Assembly: GCF_947495735.1 (NCBI RefSeq)
Contig: NZ_CANMAA010000003.1
Coordinates: 248,001-312,000 of the forward strand
Origin: an uncultured Pseudokineococcus sp.
Lineage (GTDB): Bacteria > Actinomycetota > Actinomycetes > Actinomycetales > Quadrisphaeraceae
Length of the DNA stretch: 64,000 nucleotides
Direction: 5' to 3'
Shown here piece by piece: positions 34,406 to 42,494 of the stretch. The notes beneath the pieces were generated by a model. The model did not search any database and was not told the DNA's origin. It saw only the letters and a program-made list of their open reading frames with translations. A program made the translations under genes and the position numbers. How positions within the stretch are numbered: position 1 is the stretch's first letter; each line of letters starts with the position of its first letter.

Positions 34406-36283
34406 TCACCCGACCGGCCGGCGCTCGGCGAGGAAGAGCTGGGCGCTCGCGGTGGTGCCCTCGGCCGCCAGGTACGGGGCCGCGCGCTCGCGCCACGCGA
34501 CGAGCGAGGCGTCGTCCGAGGCGTCCACGAGGTCGGCCGTCTCCCCGTAGTGGTCCAGCCCGTGGCCGGCCATGCCGTCCGGCGCCTCCCCCGGAGCGGG
34601 TGCGGTCGCCCCGGGCGGCAGGTCCCGCACGACGGTGGACCAGGCGGGGGTCGCCGGGTTCGCCCCGCCGTCCAGGCTCGCGATCCAGTCCTCCTCGTGC
34701 TCGAGGGAGAGCACCGCGACGTCGGGCGGGAGGTCGAACCCGCCGACCGGGGCTCCGGCGGTGAGCACCGCGTCGACGGTCACGCGCTCGCGCAGCGCCG
34801 GGTCGGCGGCCAGCTGGACCGCCGTCAGGCCGCCCTGGCTGTAGCCGACGAGCAGGACCGGCTCACCGGGGCGGACCCCAGCCCGCTGCATGGCCGTGAC
34901 CGCGGCGCGCGTCGCCGCCGTGGGCACCTGGCCCACCGCGCGGACGTCGGTGCCGAGGTCGGCGGGGTTCGTCGTCGCCCGCGCCCACGGCGCCGCGGTC
35001 GTCTGCGTGGGCGGGAGCACCACGACCCACCGGCGCGCGCCGGCGGCGTCGACGACGCGCTCGACGTGGACGGGCGCCCGGCTGGTGGCCCGCCCGCCCG
35101 GGCTGAGCGCCCCGCCGCCGGCCATGGGCCGAGCTCGCGCCAGCAGGTCGGCCGTGCCGCGCGCCGGGGCCACGGGCACCGCGGGGCCGGCGGCGCGCAC
35201 GTCCACCCGCGTGGGGCGCAGCGCGCCGTCCTGGGTCCCGACGACGGCCACGGCCGCCGCGAGGTCGGCGACGTCGCGCGGCGGCCACGCCCATCGGTCC
35301 CCGCCCGGGAGCGCCACGGCGCCGCGGCCCCCGGTCGAGGCGCCCCCTCCGCGGCGCCCGCCCGACGAGACCGCTCCGCGGTCCCCACCCGTCCAGACCG
35401 CTCCGCGGTCCCCACCCGCCCAGACCGCTCCGCGGTCGGTGCCCCCCGCCCGCAGCGGCAGGGCGGCGCCCGCGAGCGCGGGCGCCGCGGCCACCACGTG
35501 CTGCAGCAGCTGGGGGTGCTGCGCCGCGAGGAGGGAGGCCTCGGCGGCGAGCGCCCTCGCCGCTCCCCCGGCGTCCGCCCGGGCGAGGACCTCCAGCTCC
35601 CCGGGCAGGTCGGTCGTCCCCGCGACGAGCGCCGTCCGCTCCGCCGCGTCGACCCGGCCGTCGGCGAGGGCACCCACCGCTCGGTCGCCCAGGTCACCGA
35701 GGAGGCCACCGCCCCGCACCACCACCCACGTGAGCGAGGCCCCGGAGACGGCCACGAGCACGACCGCCCCTGCGGGGAGGACGACCTCCGGGCGCCGCAC
35801 CAGGGCGCCCAGCGCCCCGCCGGCGGCCCGGGCCACGCCGTCCCGGACCCCCGCGACAACGCGCTGCGCCACCCGCTCGGCCTCCTCGTAGGCCGCGCCG
35901 GCCAGCGCCAGGCGCGCAGCCAGCTCGCCGCACGCCGCGGCGGTGCCCGCGGCTCCCCCCGCCCCGACCGCGGCGGCCAGCGCACGGGCGACCGCGGCGG
36001 CGCCGGCGGGGTCGAGCGCGGGCGCGCCGGTGAGGCCCGTGCGGGCGACGACGAGGCCCACCTCGGCGGCGCGCTCCCCGAGGGAGAGCCCCACGCGCCG
36101 CAGCGCGTCAGCCGCCGCCCCCATCTCGCGCCCGTCGGCGACGAGACCCCCGGCGCCGCCGCGGACCGCCAGCCCGCCGCCCGCGGAGCGCCCCGGGCCG
36201 AGGACCTCCGTCAGCAGGTCACCCCCGGGCCCCGTCGCACCGCCGGCTCCGGGGCCCACCCCCCGGCCCGCCCCGGAGCTCAC
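34406..36283 (-). CDS. Large alpha/beta hydrolase with helical N-terminus (possible type VII-linked)
   Basis: 625-aa protein of unknown function. Residues ~1-160 are Gly/Ala-rich and helical; a hydrophobic segment (~168-190) may span the membrane. A low-complexity part has three 9-residue GGDRGAVW-type repeats (27-bp units at ~35369-35440, each with a GACCGC/GCGGTC inverted pair). The C-terminal ~300 residues are an alpha/beta hydrolase with nucleophile GYSQGG and a late GHGLDHY His. GTG 36283 overlaps the upstream helical gene (GTGA); GTG 36286 is an alternative. The coupling to a WXG100-like protein suggests a type VII secretion substrate pair. Confidence 0.7.
   Translation of the reverse strand: MSSGAGRGVGPGAGGATGPGGDLLTEVLGPGRSAGGGLAVRGGAGGLVADGREMGAAADALRRVGLSLGERAAEVGLVVARTGLTGAPALDPAGAAAVARALAAAVGAGGAAGTAAACGELAARLALAGAAYEEAERVAQRVVAGVRDGVARAAGGALGALVRRPEVVLPAGAVVLVAVSGASLTWVVVRGGGLLGDLGDRAVGALADGRVDAAERTALVAGTTDLPGELEVLARADAGGAARALAAEASLLAAQHPQLLQHVVAAAPALAGAALPLRAGGTDRGAVWAGGDRGAVWTGGDRGAVSSGGRRGGGASTGGRGAVALPGGDRWAWPPRDVADLAAAVAVVGTQDGALRPTRVDVRAAGPAVPVAPARGTADLLARARPMAGGGALSPGGRATSRAPVHVERVVDAAGARRWVVVLPPTQTTAAPWARATTNPADLGTDVRAVGQVPTAATRAAVTAMQRAGVRPGEPVLLVGYSQGGLTAVQLAADPALRERVTVDAVLTAGAPVGGFDLPPDVAVLSLEHEEDWIASLDGGANPATPAWSTVVRDLPPGATAPAPGEAPDGMAGHGLDHYGETADLVDASDDASLVAWRERAAPYLAAEGTTASAQLFLAERRPVG
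35369..35437. repeat. 27-bp tandem repeats with internal hairpins inside the hydrolase gene
   Basis: Copies begin at 35369, 35396 and 35423. Each starts with GACCGCTCCGCGGTC, a 6-bp inverted pair around TCC. Encodes the GGDRGAVW repeats, so it changes length in frame (9 residues per unit). Confidence 0.75.
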
Positions 36284-36744
36284 CACCGAGCCGCCGTCCA
36301 GGAGGGGGCGCTGCGCGAGGCGTCTGCGAGCACCGCCTCGGCGCGCGCCAGCAGCCGCGGCGCCAGGTCGTCGCCCTCCTCGACCGCCCGGACGACGAGC
36401 TCGGCCGCGCCGGCGGCGGCGGCGCGAAGGGCCTCCGCGCGCCCCTCCACGCCCGCCGCGTGCCCCCGCAGGGCCGCCGCGAGGTCGTCGAGGGCGCCCG
36501 CGTCGCGAGAGGCGCGCGCCACGAGGTCACCCAGCCGCGCGCGGTAGGCCAGCGCGGCGCGCGAGCGCCAGCCCCCCGCGTCGGCGGCGCGCAGGCGACC
36601 CACCTCGGCGCGGACGGCCGCCGCCTCGCCGTCGACCCTGGACGCCGCCGCGCGCAGCGCCGCTGCTGCCGCGGTCGCCGCCGCGAGCGCCGGGGCCACC
36701 GCCCGCACCAGCCCCTCGACACCCGCGCCCGTCCCGACCGTCAT
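36280..36744 (-). CDS. WXG100-like helical protein
   Basis: 154-aa, Ala-rich, almost wholly helical protein without signal peptide or membrane segment. Two long helices flank a turn region GGWRSRAALAYRARL (~residue 71), which resembles the W-x-(G/S)-x-A-A-x-x-(F/Y) hairpin of WXG100/ESX proteins, though longer than the usual 100 residues. ATG start with GGGAGG six bases upstream; TAGCGT at 36776-36781 (minus) is a candidate -10. Translationally coupled to the hydrolase gene, so probably its partner or chaperone. Confidence 0.65.
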   Translation of the reverse strand: MTVGTGAGVEGLVRAVAPALAAATAAAAALRAAASRVDGEAAAVRAEVGRLRAADAGGWRSRAALAYRARLGDLVARASRDAGALDDLAAALRGHAAGVEGRAEALRAAAAGAAELVVRAVEEGDDLAPRLLARAEAVLADASRSAPSWTAARW

Positions 36745-36959
36745 GTGCGACCTCCCGCTCTCGATCCCCGGCGGGACGCTAGGAGCGGGGCGGGCCCGGT
36801 CGACCCCTCCGACGGGCGGCTGTGCGCACGCGCCGGGGGCGCCGTCGCTGTGCGCAGACCGAGGACAGGCCCCGCGGCGGCGGGAGACGGCGCGGGGTGG
36901 AGCAGCGCAGGACGGGACCGGGCGCCGCGCGGGACGCCGAGCGGGTACCGGCGCGCGGA

Positions 36960-37328
36960 TCAGGCGGGGCCGAGGTCCTCCACGTCCTCGACGGCCAGCG
37001 GAGGACCCTGCTGCGCCGTCGTGAGCACCCCGCGCCGCTCGGCGCCGCGCACGCGCACGCGGTGGCCGACGAGGTGGCGGTGCGCGGGGCCGACGAGCCA
37101 CGTCCCCCCCGCCTCCACGCGGAGCACGACCGCCCCGAGCTCGACGCCCTCCTCGACCACGCCCTCGAGCTCCATCGCCGGCCCCAGGCCCGATGGCTCC
37201 TCCTGCGGCCCTCGTCGACCGGGTCGACCGCGGCCGGCCGGCCCCCGGGCCAGGCGCTCCCGGGCCCGGTCCGCAGACGAGGGGGAGCTGCCGTCGGAGG
37301 AGGCGGGCACCGCAGCGTCGGGGTCCAT
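36960..37328 (-). CDS. Hypothetical protein with OB-like domain
   Basis: 122-aa protein. The N-terminal ~50 residues are disordered (Ser/Gly/Arg/Pro). The C-terminal ~70 form a small beta-rich domain (MELEGVVEEGVELGAVVLRV, GGTWLVGP, VRVRGAERRGVLTTAQQGPP) resembling an actinobacterial OB-like family of unknown function with a similar conserved pattern. ATG start; TAGGCA six bases upstream may be a leaderless -10. Divergent from the MOSC gene. Confidence 0.6.
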   Translation of the reverse strand: MDPDAAVPASSDGSSPSSADRARERLARGPAGRGRPGRRGPQEEPSGLGPAMELEGVVEEGVELGAVVLRVEAGGTWLVGPAHRHLVGHRVRVRGAERRGVLTTAQQGPPLAVEDVEDLGPA

Positions 37329-37394
37329 CCCCCGTGCCTACCGCACGCCCCCTCCGCCGGCGCGCCCGGGCACGGCACCGGGCCCACCGGCCTT

Positions 37395-37450
37395 CGCCGC
37401 TCGGACTCCGTCGCCCGGCCTGCGCCGCTCCGATCCCGTCGCCCGGCCTC
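37395..37450. repeat. Two 28-bp direct repeats upstream of the MOSC gene
   Basis: 37395-37422 and 37423-37450 agree at 24 of 28 positions (starting CGCCGCTC, ending CGCCCGGCCT). Located in the 192-bp gap between two divergent genes. Confidence 0.6.
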
Positions 37451-37520
37451 CGTCGCCTCCGGTGCGCGGGAGCGGTCGTCCCCGACGGACCGGCGACCAC
37501 CCGCGAGCGAGGATGGCCCC

Positions 37521-38207
37521 GTGCCCCCCTCCACCCCCTCGCCGGTGCTCCCCCCGCCGCCCGACGACGACGAGCGCGGTCCCGACCGGGCGACGGACGC
37601 CGCGCTGGAGGACCTCCCGGTGCGCACCCCGGTCGAGGTGCTCTGGCTGCTCGCCTCGCCGGAGCACCACTACTTCGGCCGCCCCCGCGACGGCGCCCCC
37701 CACCCGGTCTCCACCGCGCGGGAGCGCGTCGACGTCGTCGCGGGCAAGGGCGTGGTCGGCGACCGCTTCTTCGGCCGCGCCGCGCACATGGACGCCGCGG
37801 TGACGCTGATGGCCGTCGAGTCCCTGGAGCGCGTGGCCGCCGACCTCGGCCTGGCCACGGACGCCGACCCCCTCGGCGGCTTCGACCCGCGCCGCCCCCG
37901 GCGCAACGTCGTCCTGCGCGGCGCCCCGGTGGACGCGCTGGTCGGGCGGGACCTGGCCCTGGACTGCCGCGCCGGCGGGGGCGGGGTCGTCCGCTTCGCG
38001 GGTCGCCGTCCCGCGGCGCCGTGCGCCTGGATGGACGAGGTGCTCGCACCCGGCGCGCACCCCGCGCTGCGCGGGCGCGGCGGGCTCCGCTGCGTGCCCA
38101 CCACCTCCGGCGCGCTCGTGGTCGGCTCGGCGGAGCTCCGCACCGCCGAGCCCGTGGACCCGGCGAGCGCCGGGGTCCCCGTCCTGCGCCGCGGCCGCCT
38201 GCCCTAG
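37521..38207 (+). CDS. MOSC-domain protein
   Basis: 228-aa protein with a MOSC (molybdenum cofactor sulfurase C-terminal) domain: GKGVVGDRFFGRAAHMDAAV near residue 75, RRNVVLRG, and the conserved Cys in RRPAAPCAWMD (~170). MOSC proteins handle molybdenum cofactor or transfer sulfur; the precise role here is unknown. The N-terminal 25 residues are Pro-rich. GTG 37521 chosen because it is in frame with the domain and GAGGAT lies six bases upstream. Confidence 0.87.
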   Translation: MPPSTPSPVLPPPPDDDERGPDRATDAALEDLPVRTPVEVLWLLASPEHHYFGRPRDGAPHPVSTARERVDVVAGKGVVGDRFFGRAAHMDAAVTLMAVESLERVAADLGLATDADPLGGFDPRRPRRNVVLRGAPVDALVGRDLALDCRAGGGGVVRFAGRRPAAPCAWMDEVLAPGAHPALRGRGGLRCVPTTSGALVVGSAELRTAEPVDPASAGVPVLRRGRLP

Positions 38208-38235
38208 CCGACCTCCGGACCGACCGGGCGGCGGA

Positions 38236-38415
38236 TCAGCGCGGCCGGCGGCCGGGCCGCGCACGCGGCGGACCGAGCGGGGGGTGCGCCACCGTCGGCG
38301 CGTCCCGGTCGCGGGCCCGCCGCCGAGGCGGACGCGCGTCCTCCCCCGGCTCCTGCTCCGGCTCCGGCTCCTGCTCCGGCTCCGGCTCCGGCTCCGGCTC
38401 GTCGCGCTCGGTCAC
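38236..38415 (-). CDS. Small acidic/basic repeat protein (tentative)
   Basis: 59-aa open frame with a good Shine-Dalgarno (GGAGG seven bases before GTG 38413-38415). The first third is a Pro-Glu/Gln-Glu repeat (DEPEPEPEPEQEPEPEQEP), the rest Arg/Pro-rich. Probably disordered. It converges on the MOSC gene and diverges from the alcohol dehydrogenase. The low-complexity composition makes chance plausible. Confidence 0.35.
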   Translation of the reverse strand: MTERDEPEPEPEPEQEPEPEQEPGEDARPPRRRARDRDAPTVAHPPLGPPRARPGRRPR

Positions 38416-38716
38416 GGGCAGACCTCCGGGGCAGGCGCGCTGAGCACGCAGCGCGATGTCGACGTCGCGCTGAGCGCGGTGGTCGCACCAGGTGAGCACC
38501 CGCTGTCGTTGAATGCGATCGGAGGTCGCCCCGCTCACCCCCCTGAGCCACGGAAAGTCACCGATCGGGTCAGCGCCGCGGCGACCGCACCGACCGGCGC
38601 GACGGCGCTGCGGAACACCACGCCCCCCACCGGGGTTGCCCGCCACGCACCGCCACGAGCGGGCCCGCTGGCCTGCCCACCCCGTGGCGCGACCGACCCA
38701 CCCGAGGAGCGCACCT
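38416..38716. other. 301-bp regulatory gap upstream of the alcohol dehydrogenase
   Basis: Non-coding. Contains two GCGCTGAGC direct repeats (38437-38445 and 38467-38475, 30 bp apart) around a near-perfect palindrome (38451-38470). From ~38500 on I see only CG-rich sequence and the GAGGAG Shine-Dalgarno of the dehydrogenase at 38704-38709. Confidence 0.5.
38451..38470. promoter_or_regulatory. 20-bp near-palindrome, possible operator
   Basis: Arms GCGCGATGTC and GACGTCGCGC pair with one mismatch per half, flanked by GCGCTGAGC direct repeats. Lies ~250 bp upstream of the dehydrogenase and ~35 bp upstream of the small divergent frame. Confidence 0.4.
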
Positions 38717-39763
38717 GTGCTGACCGTCAACGCCCGTTCCACCTCCGCCCCCGGCGAGCCGTTCCAGGCGACGACCATCGAGCGTCGCGACGTCGGCGCC
38801 GCCGAGGTCCTCATCGACATCAAGTTCGCCGGCATCTGCCACTCCGACATCCACACCGCGCGCGGCGAGTGGGGCGAGACGCTCTTCCCGCTGGTGCCCG
38901 GCCACGAGATCGCCGGCGTCGTCTCCGAGGTCGGCAGCGACGTCACGAAGTTCTCCGTCGGCGACCGCGTCGGCGTGGGCTGCTTCGTCGACTCCTGCCG
39001 GGAGTGCGAGAACTGCCGCGCCGGCGAGGAGCAGTACTGCCTCAAGGGCGAGACCGGCACCTACAACGCCGTCGGCAAGGACGGGCGCCCCACCGACGGC
39101 GGCTACAGCGAGAAGATCGTCGTCGACGAGAACTACGTCATGGGCATCCCCGAGGGGATCGACCTCGACGTCGCCGCGCCGCTGCTGTGCGCCGGCATCA
39201 CCCTCTACAGCCCGCTCAAGCACTGGGGCGCCGGCCCCGGCACGAAGGTCGCGATCGTCGGCCTCGGGGGCCTCGGCCACATGGGCGTCAAGATCGCCAA
39301 GGCGCTCGGCGCCGAGGTGACCGTGCTGTCGCAGTCGCTGAAGAAGCAGGAGGACGGCCTGCGCCTCGGGGCCGACCACTACTACGCGACCGGCGACGAG
39401 GGCACCTTCGAGTCCCTCGCCGGCACGTTCGACCTCATCGTCAGCACCATCTCGGCCAACGTGGACTTCAACGCCTACCTCGGGCTGCTGAAGCTCGACG
39501 GCGCCCTCGTCCAGGTCGGCGCGCCCGAGAAGCCGCTCGACATCGCGGCCTTCTCCCTCATCGGGGGCCGCAAGACGCTCGCCGGGTCCAAGATCGGCGG
39601 CATCCGCCAGACGCAGGAGATGCTCGACTTCTGCGCCGAGCACGGCATCGGCGCCGAGGTCGAGGTCGTCCGCGGCGACCAGATCGACGAGGCCTACGAG
39701 CGGGTCGTCGCCAGCGACGTCCGCTACCGCTTCGTCATCGACACCGCGACGCTCGCCGGCTGA
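38717..39763 (+). CDS. Zinc-dependent NAD(P) alcohol dehydrogenase (CAD/YjgB-like)
   Basis: Medium-chain dehydrogenase of 348 aa, cinnamyl-alcohol/aldehyde-reductase subgroup. Catalytic zinc ligands in [10 protein letters not shown] and PGHEIAGVV, structural-zinc cysteines in [15 protein letters not shown], and nucleotide site [20 protein letters not shown] are all present. It likely reduces aldehydes with NADPH. GTG 38717 with GAGGAG seven bases upstream; the frame is open further upstream without coding sense. Followed by a strong terminator. Confidence 0.93.
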   Translation: MLTVNARSTSAPGEPFQATTIERRDVGAAEVLIDIKFAGICHSDIHTARGEWGETLFPLVPGHEIAGVVSEVGSDVTKFSVGDRVGVGCFVDSCRECENCRAGEEQYCLKGETGTYNAVGKDGRPTDGGYSEKIVVDENYVMGIPEGIDLDVAAPLLCAGITLYSPLKHWGAGPGTKVAIVGLGGLGHMGVKIAKALGAEVTVLSQSLKKQEDGLRLGADHYYATGDEGTFESLAGTFDLIVSTISANVDFNAYLGLLKLDGALVQVGAPEKPLDIAAFSLIGGRKTLAGSKIGGIRQTQEMLDFCAEHGIGAEVEVVRGDQIDEAYERVVASDVRYRFVIDTATLAG

Positions 39764-39781
39764 CCTCTCCGCCGAGCCGCA

Positions 39782-39820
39782 CGACGACGCCCCCGCCGGT
39801 TCCCGGTGGGGGCGTCGTCG
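39782..39820. terminator. 18-bp-stem bidirectional terminator
   Basis: 39782-39799 pairs with 39803-39820 (one G-T pair) around a TTC loop. Serves both the alcohol dehydrogenase (+) and csrA (-), whose genes converge here. Confidence 0.88.
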
Positions 39821-39868
39821 CGTCCGGGCGGGCGGGCAGCCGCGGGCGGGCCGGCTGGAGGCCCGGGG

Positions 39869-40177
39869 TCAGCGGTCGGTGGCGCCGTCGTCCGCAGCGG
39901 CGCCCGAGGGAGCGGTGTCGGTGCCGGCCTGAGCGCCCGCGGACCCGGGAGCGCCCCGCAGGCCCGAGGTCAGGGCGGCGATGGCGTCGTCGCTCACGGC
40001 GGCCGCGGAGCGGTTCGCCTCCACGACGGCGCGGTACACCTCCTCGCGGTGCACCTGCACGCTGCGAGGGGCGTCGACGCCGAGCCGCACCACCTCGCCG
40101 CGCACCTCGACGACCGTCACGACGACGTCGTCGCCGATGACGATGCTCTCTCCCGCGCGACGGGTCAGGACCAGCAC
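39869..40177 (-). CDS. csrA: Carbon storage regulator CsrA with C-terminal extension
   Basis: RNA-binding translational regulator, 102 aa. Residues 1-60 are canonical CsrA ([19 protein letters not shown] ... [18 protein letters not shown], with the RNA-binding Arg in PRSVQVHR). About 40 extra residues, rich in Ala/Gly/Thr and probably disordered, follow the usual ~62-75 residue length. Last gene of the flagellar cluster. GTG start with TATGCT six bases upstream (leaderless). In flagellated bacteria CsrA represses flagellin and is antagonised by FliW; neither flagellin nor fliW is in the window. Confidence 0.93.
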   Translation of the reverse strand: MLVLTRRAGESIVIGDDVVVTVVEVRGEVVRLGVDAPRSVQVHREEVYRAVVEANRSAAAVSDDAIAALTSGLRGAPGSAGAQAGTDTAPSGAAADDGATDR

Positions 40178-40183
40178 CCGCCG

Positions 40184-40189
40184 AGCATA
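40184..40189 (-). promoter_or_regulatory. -10 hexamer TATGCT of leaderless csrA
   Basis: Minus-strand TATGCT sits six bases before GTG 40175-40177, with no SD. It would give csrA its own transcript, independent of the flagellar operon. Confidence 0.6.
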
Positions 40190-40277
40190 GGCGCGGACGG
40201 GGGGATGCCGGACATCTCCCCGCCCACAACCCCCCGGATGCCGCGCTCGGAGCACCTCGCGGCGGGGAGGCGACCCC

Positions 40278-40571
40278 TCAGCGCAGGGCGTCGTCCCCGG
40301 CGCGCAGGCGGGCGGCCAGCTCCTCGGGGAGCGCCTGGGGGACCACGACCTCCGGGGCGCGGCGCGGGCGCGGGCCCCGGCCCGCGCCGTCCGTCGTCGC
40401 GGGAGCCGAGGAGAGCGCGCGGCGCAGCAGGGCCTCGACGACCATCGCGACCACCAGGGCCGCGAGCAGCCGCACCGAGGCCTCGAAGGGGGTCGTGGCC
40501 CCCACGAGCATCCCGTGCACCGCCGGGGCGGACAGCAGCACGGTCAGCGCGGTGACGACGCCGACGCTCAC
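40278..40571 (-). CDS. Small membrane protein coupled to the FlhF-like gene
   Basis: 97-aa unrecognised protein. Two hydrophobic segments (~3-22 and ~28-50) and a cytoplasmic tail with Arg/Pro and a final helix ([17 protein letters not shown]). GTG start 40569-40571 overlaps the FlhF-like stop (GTGA), which supports it being a real gene. A membrane tether for the FlhF-like protein is one possibility (inference). Confidence 0.68.
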   Translation of the reverse strand: MSVGVVTALTVLLSAPAVHGMLVGATTPFEASVRLLAALVVAMVVEALLRRALSSAPATTDGAGRGPRPRRAPEVVVPQALPEELAARLRAGDDALR

Positions 40572-42490
40572 CGCCCGGCCCGGCGCCGGCGACGAGGCGG
40601 CAGCGGCTCGTCGGCCGCCGCCTCGGGGAGCGCGCGGGTCAGCAGGGAGGTCCAGGCGCTGGCGCCGCCGTCACCGCCGTCGACGCTGGCGACCGGCACC
40701 TCGAAGCCGAGCACGGTGCCCGGGTCGCCGCTGCCGGCGGCCTGCACCACGTGCGCCGCGTCCGGGTCCTCGGCGAACACGCCGTCGAGCCAGCGCTCGG
40801 TGTCCAGGCTCTTGCGGGTCGCGTCGACGACGGCGTGCACCTGGTCGGCCTGCAGGGCGCTGACGACGCCGCGGGCCCAGCGCACGCTCTCCGGGTCGCA
40901 CTCGACCTGCACCACCACGACACCGGGGGCGTCGCCCAGGCGGACCGTCGCCGCGGCGCGGCGCGCCGCGACGGCGTCGCGGACCACCTCGCGGCGCGGG
41001 GAGCTCGGCCCGGTCGGGCAGGCCGCGACGAGGACGCCCTCGGGGCCGAGGCCGAGCCGCGTCGCCAGCGCCTTCGCGACCACGAGCGCCTCACGGGGAG
41101 CGCCGACCACGGCCACGAGGTCGCCCTCGCTCGCGGGCAGCGAGGGCGCCACGGGCAGCTCCTCGAGCAGCTCGTGCAGGTCGCCCGCCGTCGCGTCGAC
41201 CGCGAGCCGCTCGAGCAGGGGGGCCGGCAGGCCCGCCGCCGCGGCGCGGGCGCGGGGCGTGTCGGTCTCGCCCCCGACCGGGGCGCGGGTCGGGACGACC
41301 GGCGCCACGGCGGGCTCGCGCCGGACCGGCTGGGGGGCCTGCTGCTGCGCGGCCCGCTGCTGGGAGCCGGGCTGCTGCGGGGCCTGCTCGTGGACCTGCT
41401 CCTGCGCGACCGAGGAGTCGGCGGGCGCCGTCCCCTCGGCGACGTGGCGGGCCGCGAGGAGGGCCATGAGCTCGGCCACGGCGGCGCCGGCGGCCACGGG
41501 CTCGGGGCCCTGCGCGGCGGGGACCTCCGGCTCGGCGACGGCGGAGGGCGCCGGCACGGCCTCGGGGTCGGGCTCGGCCGCACCGCGCACCGCGTCGAGG
41601 ACCGCGGCGAAGGCGGCGCTCTCGGTCGAGACGGGGCGGCCGCGCTCGAGCGGCTCCGCGGGGGCGGCGTGCCGGCCCCGCGGTCGGCTCCCGGCCCGGC
41701 CGTTCACGCCGGCGCCGTCCACGGCGGACCCGTTCAGGCCGGCGCCGTTCAGGCCAGCACCGTTCAGGCCGGTCCCGTTCACGCTCGTCCCGTTCATCCC
41801 GTTGATCCCCACGGCGGCATCGTCCCCCGCATCGGCCGCGTCGACCAGGCGGTCGAGCGCACCGCCGCGGGCAGCGGTGCGGCCGGCGACGAGGGCGCTG
41901 CCGCCCGCGTCGAGGACGCCGCCGCGCACGAGGGCCCGGGCGATCGGTGAGTCGAAGATGTCGCCCAGCACCTCCTCGCAGCGGCCCGAGTCGGCGGTGG
42001 CCCGCGGGACGGGCACCTCCGCGGCGGTGGCCGCGGGGCCCCTGGAGTGTCCGAGCACGTGCGTCTCCTCGTGGTCGCGGCCCTGGGGGCCGTGCTGGTG
42101 CTGGCCGGCGATGTCGCCGGCCGTGTCCTGGGTGGTGCTCCCGGCCCGGTCGCCCGGTCCGCGGGGAGCGGGGGCGAGGACGTGCCCGGCGCGCTCCCCC
42201 GTGTCCTCGGCGGCAGCGCGGGGGACCTTGACCCCCGAGTGCGGGCCGTCCGCGGCCCGGGACCCAGCGGTCCTGGACGCAGCGGCCTGGGCGGCGTCCA
42301 CGGCGGGGTCGTCCCCGTCCTCGTCGTCGACCTCGACGACGACCTCGTAGCGCTGGCGGGCGAAGAAGCCGCCCACGCCGCCGACGCGCACGCGCTCGGC
42401 GCGCACCACGCGGGCGCCCTCGCCGTGCTCGGCCGCGACGCGCGCCAGCAGCTCCTCCATGCCGTCCCCCTCGAGGACCACGGTGGTCAT
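40568..42490 (-). CDS. flhF: FlhF-like protein with degenerate GTPase domain
   Basis: 640 aa, directly after flhA, the usual flhF place. The N-terminus (residues 1-55, EELLARVAAEHGEGARVVRA ... GGFFARQRYEVVVEV) matches the FlhF N-domain. A long Ala/Pro/Gln-rich linker (~60-400) includes NG-A-GLNG repeats coded by 15-bp units (~41731-41790). The C-terminal ~220 residues keep an NG-like layout, but the P-loop GxxxxGKT is replaced by VVGAPREALVVAKAL and no DTAGR is seen, so GTP binding is doubtful. FlhF normally directs flagellar placement; here it may be a GTP-independent relic or a rewired regulator. Confidence 0.72.
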   Translation of the reverse strand: MTTVVLEGDGMEELLARVAAEHGEGARVVRAERVRVGGVGGFFARQRYEVVVEVDDEDGDDPAVDAAQAAASRTAGSRAADGPHSGVKVPRAAAEDTGERAGHVLAPAPRGPGDRAGSTTQDTAGDIAGQHQHGPQGRDHEETHVLGHSRGPAATAAEVPVPRATADSGRCEEVLGDIFDSPIARALVRGGVLDAGGSALVAGRTAARGGALDRLVDAADAGDDAAVGINGMNGTSVNGTGLNGAGLNGAGLNGSAVDGAGVNGRAGSRPRGRHAAPAEPLERGRPVSTESAAFAAVLDAVRGAAEPDPEAVPAPSAVAEPEVPAAQGPEPVAAGAAVAELMALLAARHVAEGTAPADSSVAQEQVHEQAPQQPGSQQRAAQQQAPQPVRREPAVAPVVPTRAPVGGETDTPRARAAAAGLPAPLLERLAVDATAGDLHELLEELPVAPSLPASEGDLVAVVGAPREALVVAKALATRLGLGPEGVLVAACPTGPSSPRREVVRDAVAARRAAATVRLGDAPGVVVVQVECDPESVRWARGVVSALQADQVHAVVDATRKSLDTERWLDGVFAEDPDAAHVVQAAGSGDPGTVLGFEVPVASVDGGDGGASAWTSLLTRALPEAAADEPLPPRRRRRAGR

Positions 42491-42494
42491 CGCC

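Noticed and set aside
38204-38551. 115-residue minus-strand frame with Ala-Gly repeats
   Set aside because: Frame-shifted version of the Pro-Glu repeat region; no SD, and the alternative frame (38236-38415) has one.
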